Notes: generated by a model from the sequence alone, not told the origin. Counted from the first letter of the stretch, positions 45,001 to 54,548 are shown. The stretch: 64,000 nt of DNA from Alphaproteobacteria bacterium (GCA_016699735.1 CP065008.1:682001-746000), one strand, 5' to 3'. Numbers and translations: made by a program.

Positions 45001-45082
45001 GTTTAAGTCCTTGCGATCAAGTACAGGATAGCGTCACCGCGCCAGAAAGCTGGGCGGGGAACGATCATCCTGTGGTGATTGG
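45001..45082. other. Candidate oriT
   Basis: The region between mobC and the terminator holds two matches to the IncP/MOBP nick consensus yATCCTG|y, at 45066-45073 (plus strand) and 45023-45030 (minus strand), in inverted orientation. It also has an imperfect inverted repeat around CCGCGCC/GGGCGGG. oriT beside mobC is the usual position. The nick site is not proved. Confidence 0.4.
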
Positions 45083-45117
45083 AAAAATAAAAAGCCGGAC
45101 CTAGGGGCAGGTCCGGC
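45083..45117 (-). terminator. Intrinsic terminator for the circular-form recombinase
   Basis: On the minus strand GCCGGACCT and AGGTCCGGC form a 9-bp stem with a 6-nt loop and a T-rich tail. It lies 35 bp after the stop codon of the orphan recombinase tail (45152). Confidence 0.8.
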
Positions 45118-45151
45118 GCAGAAAATTCTATAAAAGTGATGGTTCGAAGGT

Positions 45152-45259
45152 TTATGACGGTCCAGAACAAACTTCAGGAAACCCCTTGAAAACCTTCTCC
45201 CATTCCTCTAAAAGCGAGAAAATCTGGTTCGTCAGGTGGGGGGCGATGTCCACCATTTC
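45152..45259 (-). other. Orphan C-terminal segment of the recombinase gene
   Basis: Read on the minus strand from the core, GAA ATG GTG GAC continues the recombinase frame as EMVDIAPHLTNQIF..EEWEKVFKGF..CSGPS and stops at 45152. In the integrated state this segment has no start and is cut off from its gene. In the excised circle it is fused in frame to residue 501 of the recombinase, giving 536 aa. Confidence 0.75.
45249..45259 (+). repeat. attR core
   Basis: TCCACCATTTC, identical to 26677-26687, lies 6 bp before the stop codon of the chromosomal gene at 45266. Confidence 0.8.
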
Positions 45260-45265
45260 TTTCCC

Positions 45266-47557
45266 CTATTCACTTTTTCTCCCCAGTACTGACTTGATCA
45301 TATCCTGATTTTCTTTATCGGCGTTTCTGGCTCTGCGCAAAAGCTGAGCGGCTTTGCCGTAGGAAAGCTTTTGGTTGTCGTCAGTGATTAACTCACCAAG
45401 GGCACCATATTTTTTCATTTGGTCGCGGTAGAGCACCACGGCCTTCACTATTTGCTCTTTTGTGAGTAGTCGCTGGATTTTTGTGCGCTCAAGCCCTGGC
45501 CAATTTTCACCCAGATTGCCATTATCATCCATAGACCCCAGAAGAATACCGGTGCCGGAAGCCGGATCGTTCCAGAGAATTGCATTTGGAAAAACCGTCT
45601 GGAAAGTCTTAGCGATCGATGCGCTGTATTTTGCCGGAACCAGATGGTAGGGAAGCCACTGGGCAATAATGCCGTTCGGTGTCATTTTGCTGCGGGCGAG
45701 TTGATAGAATTCAAGAGAGTAAAGAGCATTCACACCCGCGAAAGTCGGAGGCATCGGTTCCAGCGTAATTACATCGTATATCTTGTTTGTTCGTCTCATA
45801 TAAGACCGCCCGTCCATAACGATAGGGTTAACTCTCGGATCGTTGAGAACACTCTCGTTCGCGGTGAAATAGTCGGCCAATTTATAGACATTCTGATTAA
45901 TATCCACGATACTGAGACTGTTCGGGTTCTCTTTCCGTACGGCGTTTGCCGTTTGTCCCGTTCCAAAGCAGATGACCAGAGCGTTCTTCGGGTCGGGATG
46001 GAGGAGCATGGGGAGATGTCCCATCCAGTCCATATATTGCCCGGTATAAGCCATACCCTTAACCTCGACCGATCCCGCCTGTTCAGTTGTAGAAAATCCG
46101 TCGATAAAGAGAATTCTGCGCCCTCCCTGATACTCGACCGCAGAGATTGTCGAATCCGGACCTTCATAAAACTGGATGATTTTTGTCGGAATTCTAACTT
46201 TAAAATCGGAGGCGCCCTGAACCCTTGTTCGGCCTAAACCCGATTCGAAAAAAAACGTCAGGCCGAGGGAGATCGCAACTAAGGCTGTGAGATTTATACG
46301 TGATTCCTTTTTTGTTAGAGCGATTCCAACCGCCCCCACAAGCAGCCCGGCAATCCATGCGGTTCGGGCCAATCCCAGATTGGGCAACAGAATCCAACCT
46401 GCGGATAGCGCACCCAATATCGCCGCAAACGAGTTGAGTCCGTAAAGTGCCCCCCATTTCCAAGGCCTTTCTTGAGCGTCAAGAACCCAGGGAAGAGAAA
46501 GTCCCAGAAGCAAAACAGGTAGTCCGATCACGTACAATGTCAGGAAAAACCACTGAACGAAAATAATGATTTCATAGTGAGCGATAAGCTTCACATACAA
46601 ATCAAAACGCTCAATCAAAGGGGTGGCAAGTAAAATTGCTATTCCTGCCCATCCTAATAAAGCGGGTAAGGACACATTCCTTCTTGTGGATATAAACGGA
46701 ACAAGCCTGGCTCCCAATCCAAGAGACACGAGAACACAGGCCAGCATGATTGCAAAAGCATCTGTTGTGCTCATGAAGGCAGCGGTCAAAGATCGAAACC
46801 AGGCCACTTCAAGCATAAAAGTCGCTGCGCCTGTCGCAAATACGACAATCATAGCCTTGGGAAAGCTAAGTTCAAGATATTGAGCGGGTTTTGGGTTTGT
46901 ATACGGGTCGGCGGCAAAACTCTTTCCCCCCATAACTATAGCTATGAGCCCAACGGTAAGATTAATAGCTGAGTTGAGCCAAATAGTATGCAACAGGCCC
47001 AGGGCAGGAATAAATAAAAACGCCGACAGGAGGGCGCCCACCGCCGCGCCTAAAGTGTTCATTCCATAGAGCGTTGCTATCGGGATTTTCGTTTGACGCG
47101 CCATAAGCCCTATCACCGGAACGGTCGCACCAAGACAGAGCGTTTGTATGCCTAAAGAAAGAGTAATGCCAAGCAAATAGAACGCAGGAGCCATATCAGG
47201 CGCCGTCTGATAAACGGCGATGTCTAAACGTTCTATATAGGCAAACGATGCATTTAAAGAAAGTCCGGCCAAACCGACGGCACATTCAATCGCTCCGTAA
47301 AGCCGCAACGGTTTTATGCTTTTTATGCGCTCAAGAATGCAGCCTGTAATAAGGGCTCCTATGCACATTCCGCCCATCGTGACGGCAAGTGTAACCGCAG
47401 TCCCCCAAGCCGAAACGCCCAAAGCAAGAGACGCCTTAAGTTGCCACAAAACCTGCCAGGACAGTGCGGCCAACCCTGATAGCGCGACCAGAAGCGTTAT
47501 AATATTTTTTGGGGCATGATCCGCGGTAATACAATCGTTAATGTGGAGCTTTGGCAA
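45266..47557 (-). CDS. Membrane-fused spermidine-synthase-like protein
   Basis: This 763-aa protein has an N-terminal half of about 12 membrane helices (ALSGLAALSWQVLWQ; GLQTLC-like loops; GMNTLGAAVGALLSAF, twice repeated as GLNSFAAILGALSAG). The C-terminal Rossmann methyltransferase/spermidine-synthase domain has VICFGTGQTANAV, IVDINQNV, VMDGRSYM and DVITLEPMPP. Fused MFS/SpeE proteins are widespread but their substrate is generally unknown. The C-terminal tail after residue ~690 is extra. In attB the gene would end a few bases from tRNA-Tyr. Confidence 0.8.
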   Translation of the reverse strand: MPKLHINDCITADHAPKNIITLLVALSGLAALSWQVLWQLKASLALGVSAWGTAVTLAVTMGGMCIGALITGCILERIKSIKPLRLYGAIECAVGLAGLSLNASFAYIERLDIAVYQTAPDMAPAFYLLGITLSLGIQTLCLGATVPVIGLMARQTKIPIATLYGMNTLGAAVGALLSAFLFIPALGLLHTIWLNSAINLTVGLIAIVMGGKSFAADPYTNPKPAQYLELSFPKAMIVVFATGAATFMLEVAWFRSLTAAFMSTTDAFAIMLACVLVSLGLGARLVPFISTRRNVSLPALLGWAGIAILLATPLIERFDLYVKLIAHYEIIIFVQWFFLTLYVIGLPVLLLGLSLPWVLDAQERPWKWGALYGLNSFAAILGALSAGWILLPNLGLARTAWIAGLLVGAVGIALTKKESRINLTALVAISLGLTFFFESGLGRTRVQGASDFKVRIPTKIIQFYEGPDSTISAVEYQGGRRILFIDGFSTTEQAGSVEVKGMAYTGQYMDWMGHLPMLLHPDPKNALVICFGTGQTANAVRKENPNSLSIVDINQNVYKLADYFTANESVLNDPRVNPIVMDGRSYMRRTNKIYDVITLEPMPPTFAGVNALYSLEFYQLARSKMTPNGIIAQWLPYHLVPAKYSASIAKTFQTVFPNAILWNDPASGTGILLGSMDDNGNLGENWPGLERTKIQRLLTKEQIVKAVVLYRDQMKKYGALGELITDDNQKLSYGKAAQLLRRARNADKENQDMIKSVLGRKSE

Positions 47558-47999
47558 GTTGATTTCCTGTCGATGTGTGTTTTGCGGAGTCCTCGGGGCG
47601 AATTGAAAATACGATCCTAACGCCCGAAGCTTTGCCTTCTAACCCGCTTAACTGAGCGCAGCCAAGTATTTATCTTATAAGGGTTTGACAAACACAAAGA
47701 CAATTAAAATTATCTATGTAAACCTTTCGCTTAAGTAGACTAGAATACACAACGCGCAAAGACTGTCGTGTCAGGCAAGCCGCAAATTCTTGTTCCCTCT
47801 GGCTGTTTATTGATCGGATCAGGAGTCGTCGGTCCAGGAGTGGTAAAAATTAGCCTCAAATTAGCCTCCTTCAACCGGAGAGCAAAAAACTCCGCCCCCT
47901 GATTGCCACTAGACAGCACAGCACAAATATCGCTAGAAAGTGAGGGGTCGGCGCTAAGGCTCTACCGCAGTCACAGGGATAACCAAAGCGCGGGAAACC
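47558..47999. other. Intergenic region before tRNA-Ser
   Basis: No convincing gene. A short frame (GTG 47768 to stop 47902, 44 codons) has no good ribosome site. A TTGACA box occurs near 47686. A nearly exact tandem repeat ATTAGCCTC-aa-ATTAGCCTCC lies near 47850-47872. Confidence 0.35.
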
Positions 48000-48089
48000 G
48001 GAAGGGTGGTCGAGTGGTTGAAGGCTCCGGTCTTGAAAACCGGCGTGGGCGCAAGCTCACCGTGGGTTCGAATCCCACCCCTTCCGCCA
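48000..48089 (+). tRNA. tRNA-Ser (TGA)
   Basis: A 90-nt class II tRNA with acceptor GGAAGGG/CCCTTCC, anticodon stem CCGGT/ACCGG, loop CTTGAAA with TGA at 48034-48036, a long variable arm, T-loop GGTTCGAATCC and encoded CCA. Confidence 0.97.
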
Positions 48090-48132
48090 TTGTCCGCCCA
48101 TACGCCCTTATTTTTTATAGAGAGAAAATGCC

Positions 48133-49182
48133 ATGATCAAAGCCAGATCCTATGCCGCGCAAAACGCCAAATCCGCCCTTGCCCCATGGTCGTTCGATCG
48201 GCGGGCGGTCGGGGACAATGACGTTCTCATCGATATCGCCTATTGCGGCGTCTGCCACTCCGACATCCATCAGGCTCGCAACGAATGGGGAAATTCGATT
48301 TTCCCGATGGTGCCGGGCCACGAGATCGTCGGCATCGTTTCCAAGGTCGGTAAGAACGTGAAGAAATTCAAGGCAGGCGACAGGGTGGGGGTCGGCTGCC
48401 TCGTCGATTCCTGCCGGACCTGCCCGCAATGCAAGAAGGGGCTGGAGCAATTCTGCCCGGATATGTCGGTCACCTATAACGGCTATGAACAGGATAAAAA
48501 GACGCCCACCTTCGGCGGCTATTCCGATGTGATTGTCACGCATCAGGATTTTGTTCTGAGCATCCCAGATAATTTACCGCTCGATGCGGCGGCTCCGCTG
48601 CTCTGCGCCGGCATTACGACTTATTCTCCGCTGCGGCACTGGAAGATCGGCAAGGGCCATAAGGTCGGAATTATCGGACTGGGCGGTCTCGGGCATATGG
48701 GCGTGAAATTCGCTTCGTCCTTCGGAGCGGAAACCCTCGTCATTACGACTTCGGCCAGCAAGGCAGCGGATGCCAAGCGTCTGGGCGCCGCAGGCGTGGT
48801 GGTTTCAAAGGACGAGGCCGACCTGAAAAAACACGCGGGGAGCTTTGATTTCCTGCTCAATACCGTCGCCGCAACCTACGATCCGGGCCTGTACCTTAAC
48901 CTCCTCAAAGTGGACGGCACCATGGCGGTGGTGGGAGCACCAGACCAGCCGCTCAACCTGCATCTCTTCTCCGTCATCATGGGACGCAAAACCCTGGCGG
49001 GTTCGTTGATTGGCGGCATAGCGGAAACGCAGGAAATGCTTGATTACTGCGGCAAGCACAATATCGTCTCGGACGTTGAGGTCATACCGATGCAGGAGAT
49101 CAACGAAGCCTATGAGCGGATGATCAGGAGCGACGTGCGCTACCGCTTCAGCATCGATATGGCGTCTCTGAAAGCGGCTTAG
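48133..49182 (+). CDS. Zinc-dependent alcohol dehydrogenase (YahK/CAD-like)
   Basis: The protein is 349 aa. The catalytic zinc motif is YCGVCHSDIHQ (Cys near 38) with GHEIVGIV. The structural zinc cysteines are CRTCPQCKKGLEQFC, and NAD(P) binds at GIIGLGGLGHMGVKFA. The sequence follows the YahK/cinnamyl-alcohol-dehydrogenase branch, usually NADPH-dependent aldehyde reductases. Length is typical. It stands alone after tRNA-Ser. Confidence 0.9.
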   Translation: MIKARSYAAQNAKSALAPWSFDRRAVGDNDVLIDIAYCGVCHSDIHQARNEWGNSIFPMVPGHEIVGIVSKVGKNVKKFKAGDRVGVGCLVDSCRTCPQCKKGLEQFCPDMSVTYNGYEQDKKTPTFGGYSDVIVTHQDFVLSIPDNLPLDAAAPLLCAGITTYSPLRHWKIGKGHKVGIIGLGGLGHMGVKFASSFGAETLVITTSASKAADAKRLGAAGVVVSKDEADLKKHAGSFDFLLNTVAATYDPGLYLNLLKVDGTMAVVGAPDQPLNLHLFSVIMGRKTLAGSLIGGIAETQEMLDYCGKHNIVSDVEVIPMQEINEAYERMIRSDVRYRFSIDMASLKAA

Positions 49183-49356
49183 CGCATAAACGCGGAAGCT
49201 TTTTTTGGATCAGGGGGGCTGTTCAGCGACCCTGTTTTTTCCGTGCATTTTCTTCCTAAAAAAGGCATTCTGTGGCACAATATGGCACTGAAATGAACGA
49301 ATAAACAGAAAACAGCTTAAAAACAGGGGCTTGGGGCCGACTGGTTGGTTGCAACA

Positions 49357-51855
49357 ATGAGTAAGCCATTCGATTATAAGGCGGCAAGGGACTCTTTTCG
49401 GGCAAAAGAGTCGGCTTTTCTGGGTGAGTTGCGCGGCGGAACGATGACCGCCCGAGAATTCACCCGGGCGATGAGCGACCTTACAGACGGCGTGGTCAGG
49501 CAGGTCGCCGACCATTATCTCAAAGCGCACGAATCGCAAGTTTCTCTGGTTTTCTCGGGGGGCAATGGCCGGGAGGAAATATATCCCGGTTCCGATCTGG
49601 ATTTTCTTCTGATTGTCCCTGAATCCATGAGTGAAACACTTGACCCTGAACTTGAGCGGAGTTTCAGCAGCTTTCAGACAACCCTCTGGGATATGGGGTT
49701 TAAGACCGAACCCATTGTGCGGACGGTGAAACAATGTTCGCAGGCCTCATTAGAGGACATCATCAACTGGTCAAGCCTTCTCGACCGACGCTTGGCTTGG
49801 GGTGCGCTTGGACCAATGCAGGAGTTGGATGCGGAAATGACCGCTCTGAATGCAGCGCAATGGGAAGAGTTTATTGATCAAAAACTGGCGGAAACCGCAA
49901 AGCGCCATGAAAAGCAGAGCGATTCGCGCTACTTCCTTCAGCCGGATATCAAGGAAGGCAAGGGCGGTCTGCGTGATTTCCAATCCATGATGTGGATTGC
50001 CGAAGTCGCGTTTGGCTATGAGACGGTTTCCGATCTGGAAGAGAAAGGCTTAATCTCCGGCCCTGAAGCAAAAAGTATTCAGCAGGCGTACGATTTTCTG
50101 TTGGAAGCGCGCTGCCATTTGCATACCCGGAACACGGCACAAAAACACAACAACGTCCTGACCGCTGAGTTGCAGCCGATCATTACAAAGATTATGACGG
50201 ATTATGAGCCTGATCAGCGTCAGGAAGCTGTCGAGGATTATATGCGGCGGTACTTCCGCCATGCACGGGATATTGGCTTCTTAACCAGCGTTGTCAGCGC
50301 TGCCGCACTGGATAAGAAAGCAGGGTTCGCCGCCCCGGTCAAAAGGGTTGATGGGTTTCAGATCCGGGGTGACAAAATCCACTTCGACACCGACACACCG
50401 ATCCCTCTGGAAATGATGAAGATTTTCAGGGTCGCGCAGCAGGAGCATGTGGAGGTTCACCCTGATGCCTTGCGCCAGATACGCAGAAACCTCCGCAAGT
50501 TCGATGAAGTCGCACGCAATGATCCCGACACGAACAAGACGTTCATGGACATCCTGACGGCAAAGGAAAATGTCGCAGATACTTTACGCAAGATGCAGGA
50601 AGCGGGCATTCTGCCCAAATTCCTGCCTCCTATGGACGGGATCGACATGAGGATGCAGTTCGATCCCTACCACGCCTACACGGTGGACGAACATACCTTC
50701 CAGGCGATCGGTCATTTGGGAAATCTGGAAGCCAAGGGATACGAGAAGGAGGCCAAATTGGCCGGAGATTTGGCCGCGGAGCTATCTGATTCTGAGCGCA
50801 GGATCATGGCTGTGGCTCTCTTGACGCACGATGCGGGCAAGGACAAGGTGGAAACGGGCGATGAGGAGGAGCATCCTGTCCGAGGTTCTGAAATGGTCAG
50901 AGAATACGGGAGGCGCCTCGGCCTGGAAGACCACGAGACAAAAAGAGCGGCATGGCTGGTCGAAAACCATCTCTTGTTGGCGCACACAGCTCTGAGGCGT
51001 GATCTTGCCGACCCTTGGACGGTAGAAACTTTCGCCAAATACGTCGGAACTAAAAATAATCTTCGCTTGCTCACCGTCCTGACCACGGCCGATATTATGG
51101 GCAACGGCCCAAAAAGTTGGGAGCCGAATGCGGCCGTCCGCATCGCCAACCTCTACCACCGAACCATGGGGTATATGCAGGGTCAATCTTTTGAACCGTC
51201 GGGAGAGTTCGAAGCTGAGGACAGGGAAAAAGGCACAACAATAAGTCTGAAAACCGACTTTATGAGAAACGCAACGGTAATCGAAGTTCTTACGCCTCAG
51301 ACAAGCCGTTTATTCGAAAGGCTGACGGGTGCATTGGCAAAAAAACACGCCAATATCGTCGGACTCGACTTTTCCGCAAACGGGGACGGGTCCACAGCCC
51401 AAAGTACGGTCATTGTTCAATCGGAAAGCAATTCATCAGCCTTCGATGAGGAGCGCCATTCGGAACTGCAAAAGGCAATCGAAAACGCTTTGTCGGGAGA
51501 TAGGGGACTGGATGAAAAGGTGCCGGATGCCTCACCGTACAACGCGCGCAAAGTGGTTCCCTATAAACTGGATCCTGAAGTCTACCTCTCCAACGAAGAC
51601 AGTAGCCAGAGCACATTGATCGAAGTCATCGCCCCCGACCGCCCCAGCCTGCTGAATAACGTCGCCAGAGTCTTCAATGAACAGGGTCTGGAAGTTAAAC
51701 ACGCACGCGTCTCGACCCTCAGTCGGGGCTTCAAGGCGCATGATACGTTTTATGTCATAGACCGTGAAACCGGGGCGCAGGTAGACCCTAACCGCTTCGA
51801 AGACATCCGGCAGGCTCTGCTCGACAGTCCGGCTTTAAGAGCCTTTGAACAATAA
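49357..51855 (+). CDS. glnD: Bifunctional [protein-PII] uridylyltransferase/uridylyl-removing enzyme
   Basis: The protein is 832 aa with the domain order of GlnD. The nucleotidyltransferase has SGGNGREEIYPGSDLDFLLI; the helical middle has FLQPDIKEGKGGLRDFQSMMW. The HD domain reads LTHDAGKDKVETGDEEEHPVRG, and two C-terminal ACT domains start near 650 and 755 (TLIEVIAPDRPSLLNNVARV). It senses glutamine and controls PII uridylylation for nitrogen regulation. The length is slightly shorter than E. coli. ATG at 49357 is chosen over a TTG four codons upstream. Confidence 0.92.
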   Translation: MSKPFDYKAARDSFRAKESAFLGELRGGTMTAREFTRAMSDLTDGVVRQVADHYLKAHESQVSLVFSGGNGREEIYPGSDLDFLLIVPESMSETLDPELERSFSSFQTTLWDMGFKTEPIVRTVKQCSQASLEDIINWSSLLDRRLAWGALGPMQELDAEMTALNAAQWEEFIDQKLAETAKRHEKQSDSRYFLQPDIKEGKGGLRDFQSMMWIAEVAFGYETVSDLEEKGLISGPEAKSIQQAYDFLLEARCHLHTRNTAQKHNNVLTAELQPIITKIMTDYEPDQRQEAVEDYMRRYFRHARDIGFLTSVVSAAALDKKAGFAAPVKRVDGFQIRGDKIHFDTDTPIPLEMMKIFRVAQQEHVEVHPDALRQIRRNLRKFDEVARNDPDTNKTFMDILTAKENVADTLRKMQEAGILPKFLPPMDGIDMRMQFDPYHAYTVDEHTFQAIGHLGNLEAKGYEKEAKLAGDLAAELSDSERRIMAVALLTHDAGKDKVETGDEEEHPVRGSEMVREYGRRLGLEDHETKRAAWLVENHLLLAHTALRRDLADPWTVETFAKYVGTKNNLRLLTVLTTADIMGNGPKSWEPNAAVRIANLYHRTMGYMQGQSFEPSGEFEAEDREKGTTISLKTDFMRNATVIEVLTPQTSRLFERLTGALAKKHANIVGLDFSANGDGSTAQSTVIVQSESNSSAFDEERHSELQKAIENALSGDRGLDEKVPDASPYNARKVVPYKLDPEVYLSNEDSSQSTLIEVIAPDRPSLLNNVARVFNEQGLEVKHARVSTLSRGFKAHDTFYVIDRETGAQVDPNRFEDIRQALLDSPALRAFEQ

Positions 51856-51871
51856 AGAAATCTGCCAAGCG

Positions 51872-52366
51872 TTACTCCGCCCGCATGACTACGGCCTGAG
51901 GGCTGGCGGAAACGGTACCGGAAATTTCAGCATTTTCCCCCACGCTGTATCCTTCGCCGGCACCCTCAGGAAACAGCACAACAAGATCATAGCGTGCATC
52001 ACGGGAATCTTCCCCGCTCTCCGCGATCGTGAGCCTGGGTTGAGCGCACATTCCTCCCGAAGAGGGGCAGGCATCCTCCCCGATCAAAACAGAAACCACA
52101 ACCCCGCGGACCGCAACCTTTTTCTCATGCAGAGCCGTCCGGTGTTCGACAAGAAACCGAACACTCACAGCTTCAGACGGAAGGGCTTCCAAGGAAAGAT
52201 CGGGCAGAAGTAACCCCTGGGCTCGGTCAGGATAAATCACTCCCATTTCAACAACGCCGCTGCTTCCTTGTATGCTCTGAGCGCCCGGAATTTCAGGCGC
52301 GGACTCCTCAGCAAAAGCGGGTGAAAAGCAAAGAAGGCAAAACAGGCTCAGAAAAAGAAATCGCAT
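51872..52366 (-). CDS. Exported small protein, possibly OB-fold
   Basis: This 164-aa protein has a signal peptide (FLFLSLFCLLCFSPAFA). The mature C-terminal half alternates strand-like segments (KKVAVRGVVVSVLIGED; EISGTVSASPQAVVM), which resembles periplasmic OB-fold proteins. The function is unknown. It is convergent with glnD, with 16 bp between the stops. Confidence 0.55.
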   Translation of the reverse strand: MRFLFLSLFCLLCFSPAFAEESAPEIPGAQSIQGSSGVVEMGVIYPDRAQGLLLPDLSLEALPSEAVSVRFLVEHRTALHEKKVAVRGVVVSVLIGEDACPSSGGMCAQPRLTIAESGEDSRDARYDLVVLFPEGAGEGYSVGENAEISGTVSASPQAVVMRAE

Positions 52367-52481
52367 AGGACTCTCCCTTGAAAACAGAAATATACAACAA
52401 TCAGCGAAATCGAAGCAAAGAAACAGGAGGAAAAAACGAAAGAGGGTTTGTGCGGGATATAAACGCAGCTAATATGAACCC

Positions 52482-53414
52482 ATGTCTGAAACGGAAAGCC
52501 TGCAACAACCGATAGAACCGCGCTATGCGATTTATGCAGGTTATGCCTCGATAGCTATCGTCATCGTTCTGATTTTCGCCAAATCTCTGGCTTATTACGC
52601 CAGCGGTTCCTCCAGCGTCCTGTCCTCTCTCACGGATTCGGTGATGGACTCCTTTGTCTCCCTTATAGCCTTGGGGAGCATATACTACGCCCAAAGGCCC
52701 GCTGACGAGGACCACCGCTGGGGGCACGGCAAGATGGAGGGTGTTTCGGCACTTTTTCAGGCCGCGGTGATTTTTGCGGGCGCCTTCTTTCTGGTGCTGG
52801 AGGCCGCCAGCCGCTTCCTCGCGCCCGCCCCCATCGGGCATCATGTGCTGGGCATCGCGGTCATGGTGTTTTCGATCCTTCTTTCAGTTCTGCTTGTCTG
52901 GATTCAGCGTCTGAGCCTCAAAAAGGCGCCGTCCCTGGCGGTTGAAGCGGACAGCGCCCATTACGGCAGCGATATTCTTATCAATGCAGGCGTGATGCTT
53001 GTGCTGATCCTGACCGCTAACGGCGCACCGATCTGGATTGACCCGCTCTTCACCGTGATAGTCGCGGCGATGATGGCAGCAATATCAAGAAAAATCGGTG
53101 GCAAGGCGGTCGATATGCTCCTCGATCGGGAGTTGCCGGATTCCGAACGCCGCCGCCTGATCGAAATTATCGCAGGACACGAAGGCGTGAAGGGCTGGCA
53201 TGATCTGCGGACCACCCGCCACGGCATGGGGGTCGTCGTCTCGGTGGATATCGAAGTCGCGGCGGACCTGTCTTTACGGGCGGCGCATGATATCGCAAGG
53301 CAGGTCGAATCGAAAATCCTTCTGGCCTTCCCCCACGCCGAAATTCTGATCCATGTTGATCCCGAAGGTGACACGGACGACACACGGCACAAGGTGCAGG
53401 GCATCCATACCTGA
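52482..53414 (+). CDS. Cation diffusion facilitator metal exporter
   Basis: This 310-aa inner-membrane CDF protein has six membrane helices, the signature DSVMDSFVSLIALGSIYYAQRP, the metal-site motifs DHRWGHGKMEG and VEADSAHYGSD, and a cytoplasmic C-terminal metal-sensing domain (HEGVKGWHDLRTTRHGMG..HIDPEG-like). FieF/YiiP-type Zn/Fe antiport is likely. Normal length. Confidence 0.88.
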   Translation: MSETESLQQPIEPRYAIYAGYASIAIVIVLIFAKSLAYYASGSSSVLSSLTDSVMDSFVSLIALGSIYYAQRPADEDHRWGHGKMEGVSALFQAAVIFAGAFFLVLEAASRFLAPAPIGHHVLGIAVMVFSILLSVLLVWIQRLSLKKAPSLAVEADSAHYGSDILINAGVMLVLILTANGAPIWIDPLFTVIVAAMMAAISRKIGGKAVDMLLDRELPDSERRRLIEIIAGHEGVKGWHDLRTTRHGMGVVVSVDIEVAADLSLRAAHDIARQVESKILLAFPHAEILIHVDPEGDTDDTRHKVQGIHT

Positions 53415-53428
53415 GTATAATTGGATTG

Positions 53429-54334
53429 TTACTTCGCCGAAGCGACCAGCGTGCTGTCCGGGGCCGTGTGCAGCCACCAGAATTCGCGGTTGATCGAGAA
53501 GATCGGGCGGTAGCGGGTTCGCAGCGAATCCGCGCCCAGAACCTCTTTATTCTGGTTATCCAAAACAACGGCGCCTTCGGAAGTATAGACTACCAGAACG
53601 GCATGAGGGATATTTTTGACCTTGTCATGCACGATGGCAATCCGCAGACGTTCTTCACCGACTCCAAGGGCACGCAGCGCCACATACTTGGCGATCGCAA
53701 AATCTTCGCAATCGCCGCCGTTGGTCAGAAATTCGATCGGGGTCGCCCAGTAATCGCTCTTCCCCCAGTTCCGGTTGTCCAGAATATAACGCTTCTGGTT
53801 CATCATGCTGTTGACTTTTTCGGCCATGGCGGACAGCGATAAATCCTTGAAAGCTTCAAGATCACGCTTCAATTCGGCGATGACGTCCTGCGAGGAAGAA
53901 TCCTTCAGCGCCCGGTCAAACCGCTTGAACATGTCCTCCCATTTCGTAAAGGCGGTGAGGTTGCTCGAGCGTTTTTCCTCCGACCCGAACAGGGCGGGGT
54001 AGGACTCAAGCCCTTCGAAAGTCGCAACGCTGGCAAGGCTGACCTTGGCTGGAACATCCATGATCTCGGCATCTGCGCGTTTGGAGAAAATCCCGAGAGT
54101 TAGAAAGAACAGCATCGTGCCCGCGACCACGCGCAACGCCTTCTGCCGGAGCAGGATCAGGGCCAGAGTCCGTTTGCTGAGAACATTCCGTTCGATCAGG
54201 ATTTGCCCTAGGGGAATTTTGCGGGATTTATGCTCCTCCAGTGCATGGCGTAATTCGGAGCAGGTGATGACCCCCTTGAGAACCAGAAGCTCGCCGATTT
54301 TGCTGTTATTAAGGGCCGCATGAAGGGACCGCAT
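53429..54334 (-). CDS. LapG-like periplasmic cysteine protease fused to GspE/MshE N-terminal-type domain
   Basis: The protein is 301 aa. Residues 12-64 (KIGELLVLKGVITCSELRHAL then PLGQILIERNVLSKRTL) form an MshEN/T2SSE-N-type domain, a fold that in MshE binds cyclic di-GMP. One membrane helix follows at 67-83. The rest is a bacterial transglutaminase-like (LapG) cysteine protease with Cys209 (NGGDCEDFAIAKY), His244 (IPHAVLVVY) and Asp259. LapG proteins cut surface adhesins. ATG at 54334 is chosen because GGAGG lies 7 bp upstream. The predicted topology puts the sensor in the cytoplasm and the protease in the periplasm. Confidence 0.75.
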   Translation of the reverse strand: MRSLHAALNNSKIGELLVLKGVITCSELRHALEEHKSRKIPLGQILIERNVLSKRTLALILLRQKALRVVAGTMLFFLTLGIFSKRADAEIMDVPAKVSLASVATFEGLESYPALFGSEEKRSSNLTAFTKWEDMFKRFDRALKDSSSQDVIAELKRDLEAFKDLSLSAMAEKVNSMMNQKRYILDNRNWGKSDYWATPIEFLTNGGDCEDFAIAKYVALRALGVGEERLRIAIVHDKVKNIPHAVLVVYTSEGAVVLDNQNKEVLGADSLRTRYRPIFSINREFWWLHTAPDSTLVASAK

Positions 54335-54548
54335 AAGTCCGCCTCCACCCTTCACAGGTGATTCGACACAGCGAATAGTGTTACTCTGACTCACGTACTA
54401 GCCCCCTGATAACGGCTCAAATCCTAGAGTTTTGCCCTGTTTTCTCCCCTTCATTTAACCCGATAAAGATTGACGAATCCCTAACAAAAGCGCATAAAAG
54501 CAAGGATTTTGGCGTTTTTATTAAAAAAACCTTAAAAAGGATCACAAA

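Larger units (their letters stand above)
26677..45259. mobile_element. Integrative mobilizable element in tRNA-Tyr with HipBA and metal-resistance cargo
   Basis: An 11-bp core TCCACCATTTC is found at both ends, at the tRNA-Tyr 3' end (26677-26687) and at 45249-45259, six bases before the stop of the next chromosomal gene. Inside are a large serine recombinase at the left end, a J-domain protein, DUF3768, HipBA, copper/RND export genes, MobC and a relaxase at the right end. There is no coupling protein or type IV secretion set, so it would need a helper for transfer. Circular joining restores a continuous recombinase frame with its own terminator, independent support for the boundaries. Confidence 0.85.

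Noticed and set aside
47768..47902. 44-codon frame before tRNA-Ser
   Set aside because: No ribosome site, no recognisable protein features and GTG start; not strong enough to call a gene.
48065..48089. tRNA-Ser 3' end as the right boundary of the mobile element
   Set aside because: The similarity to the tRNA-Tyr 3' end is the normal shared T-arm and acceptor. The 11-bp core at 45249 gives a better boundary and restores the recombinase frame.
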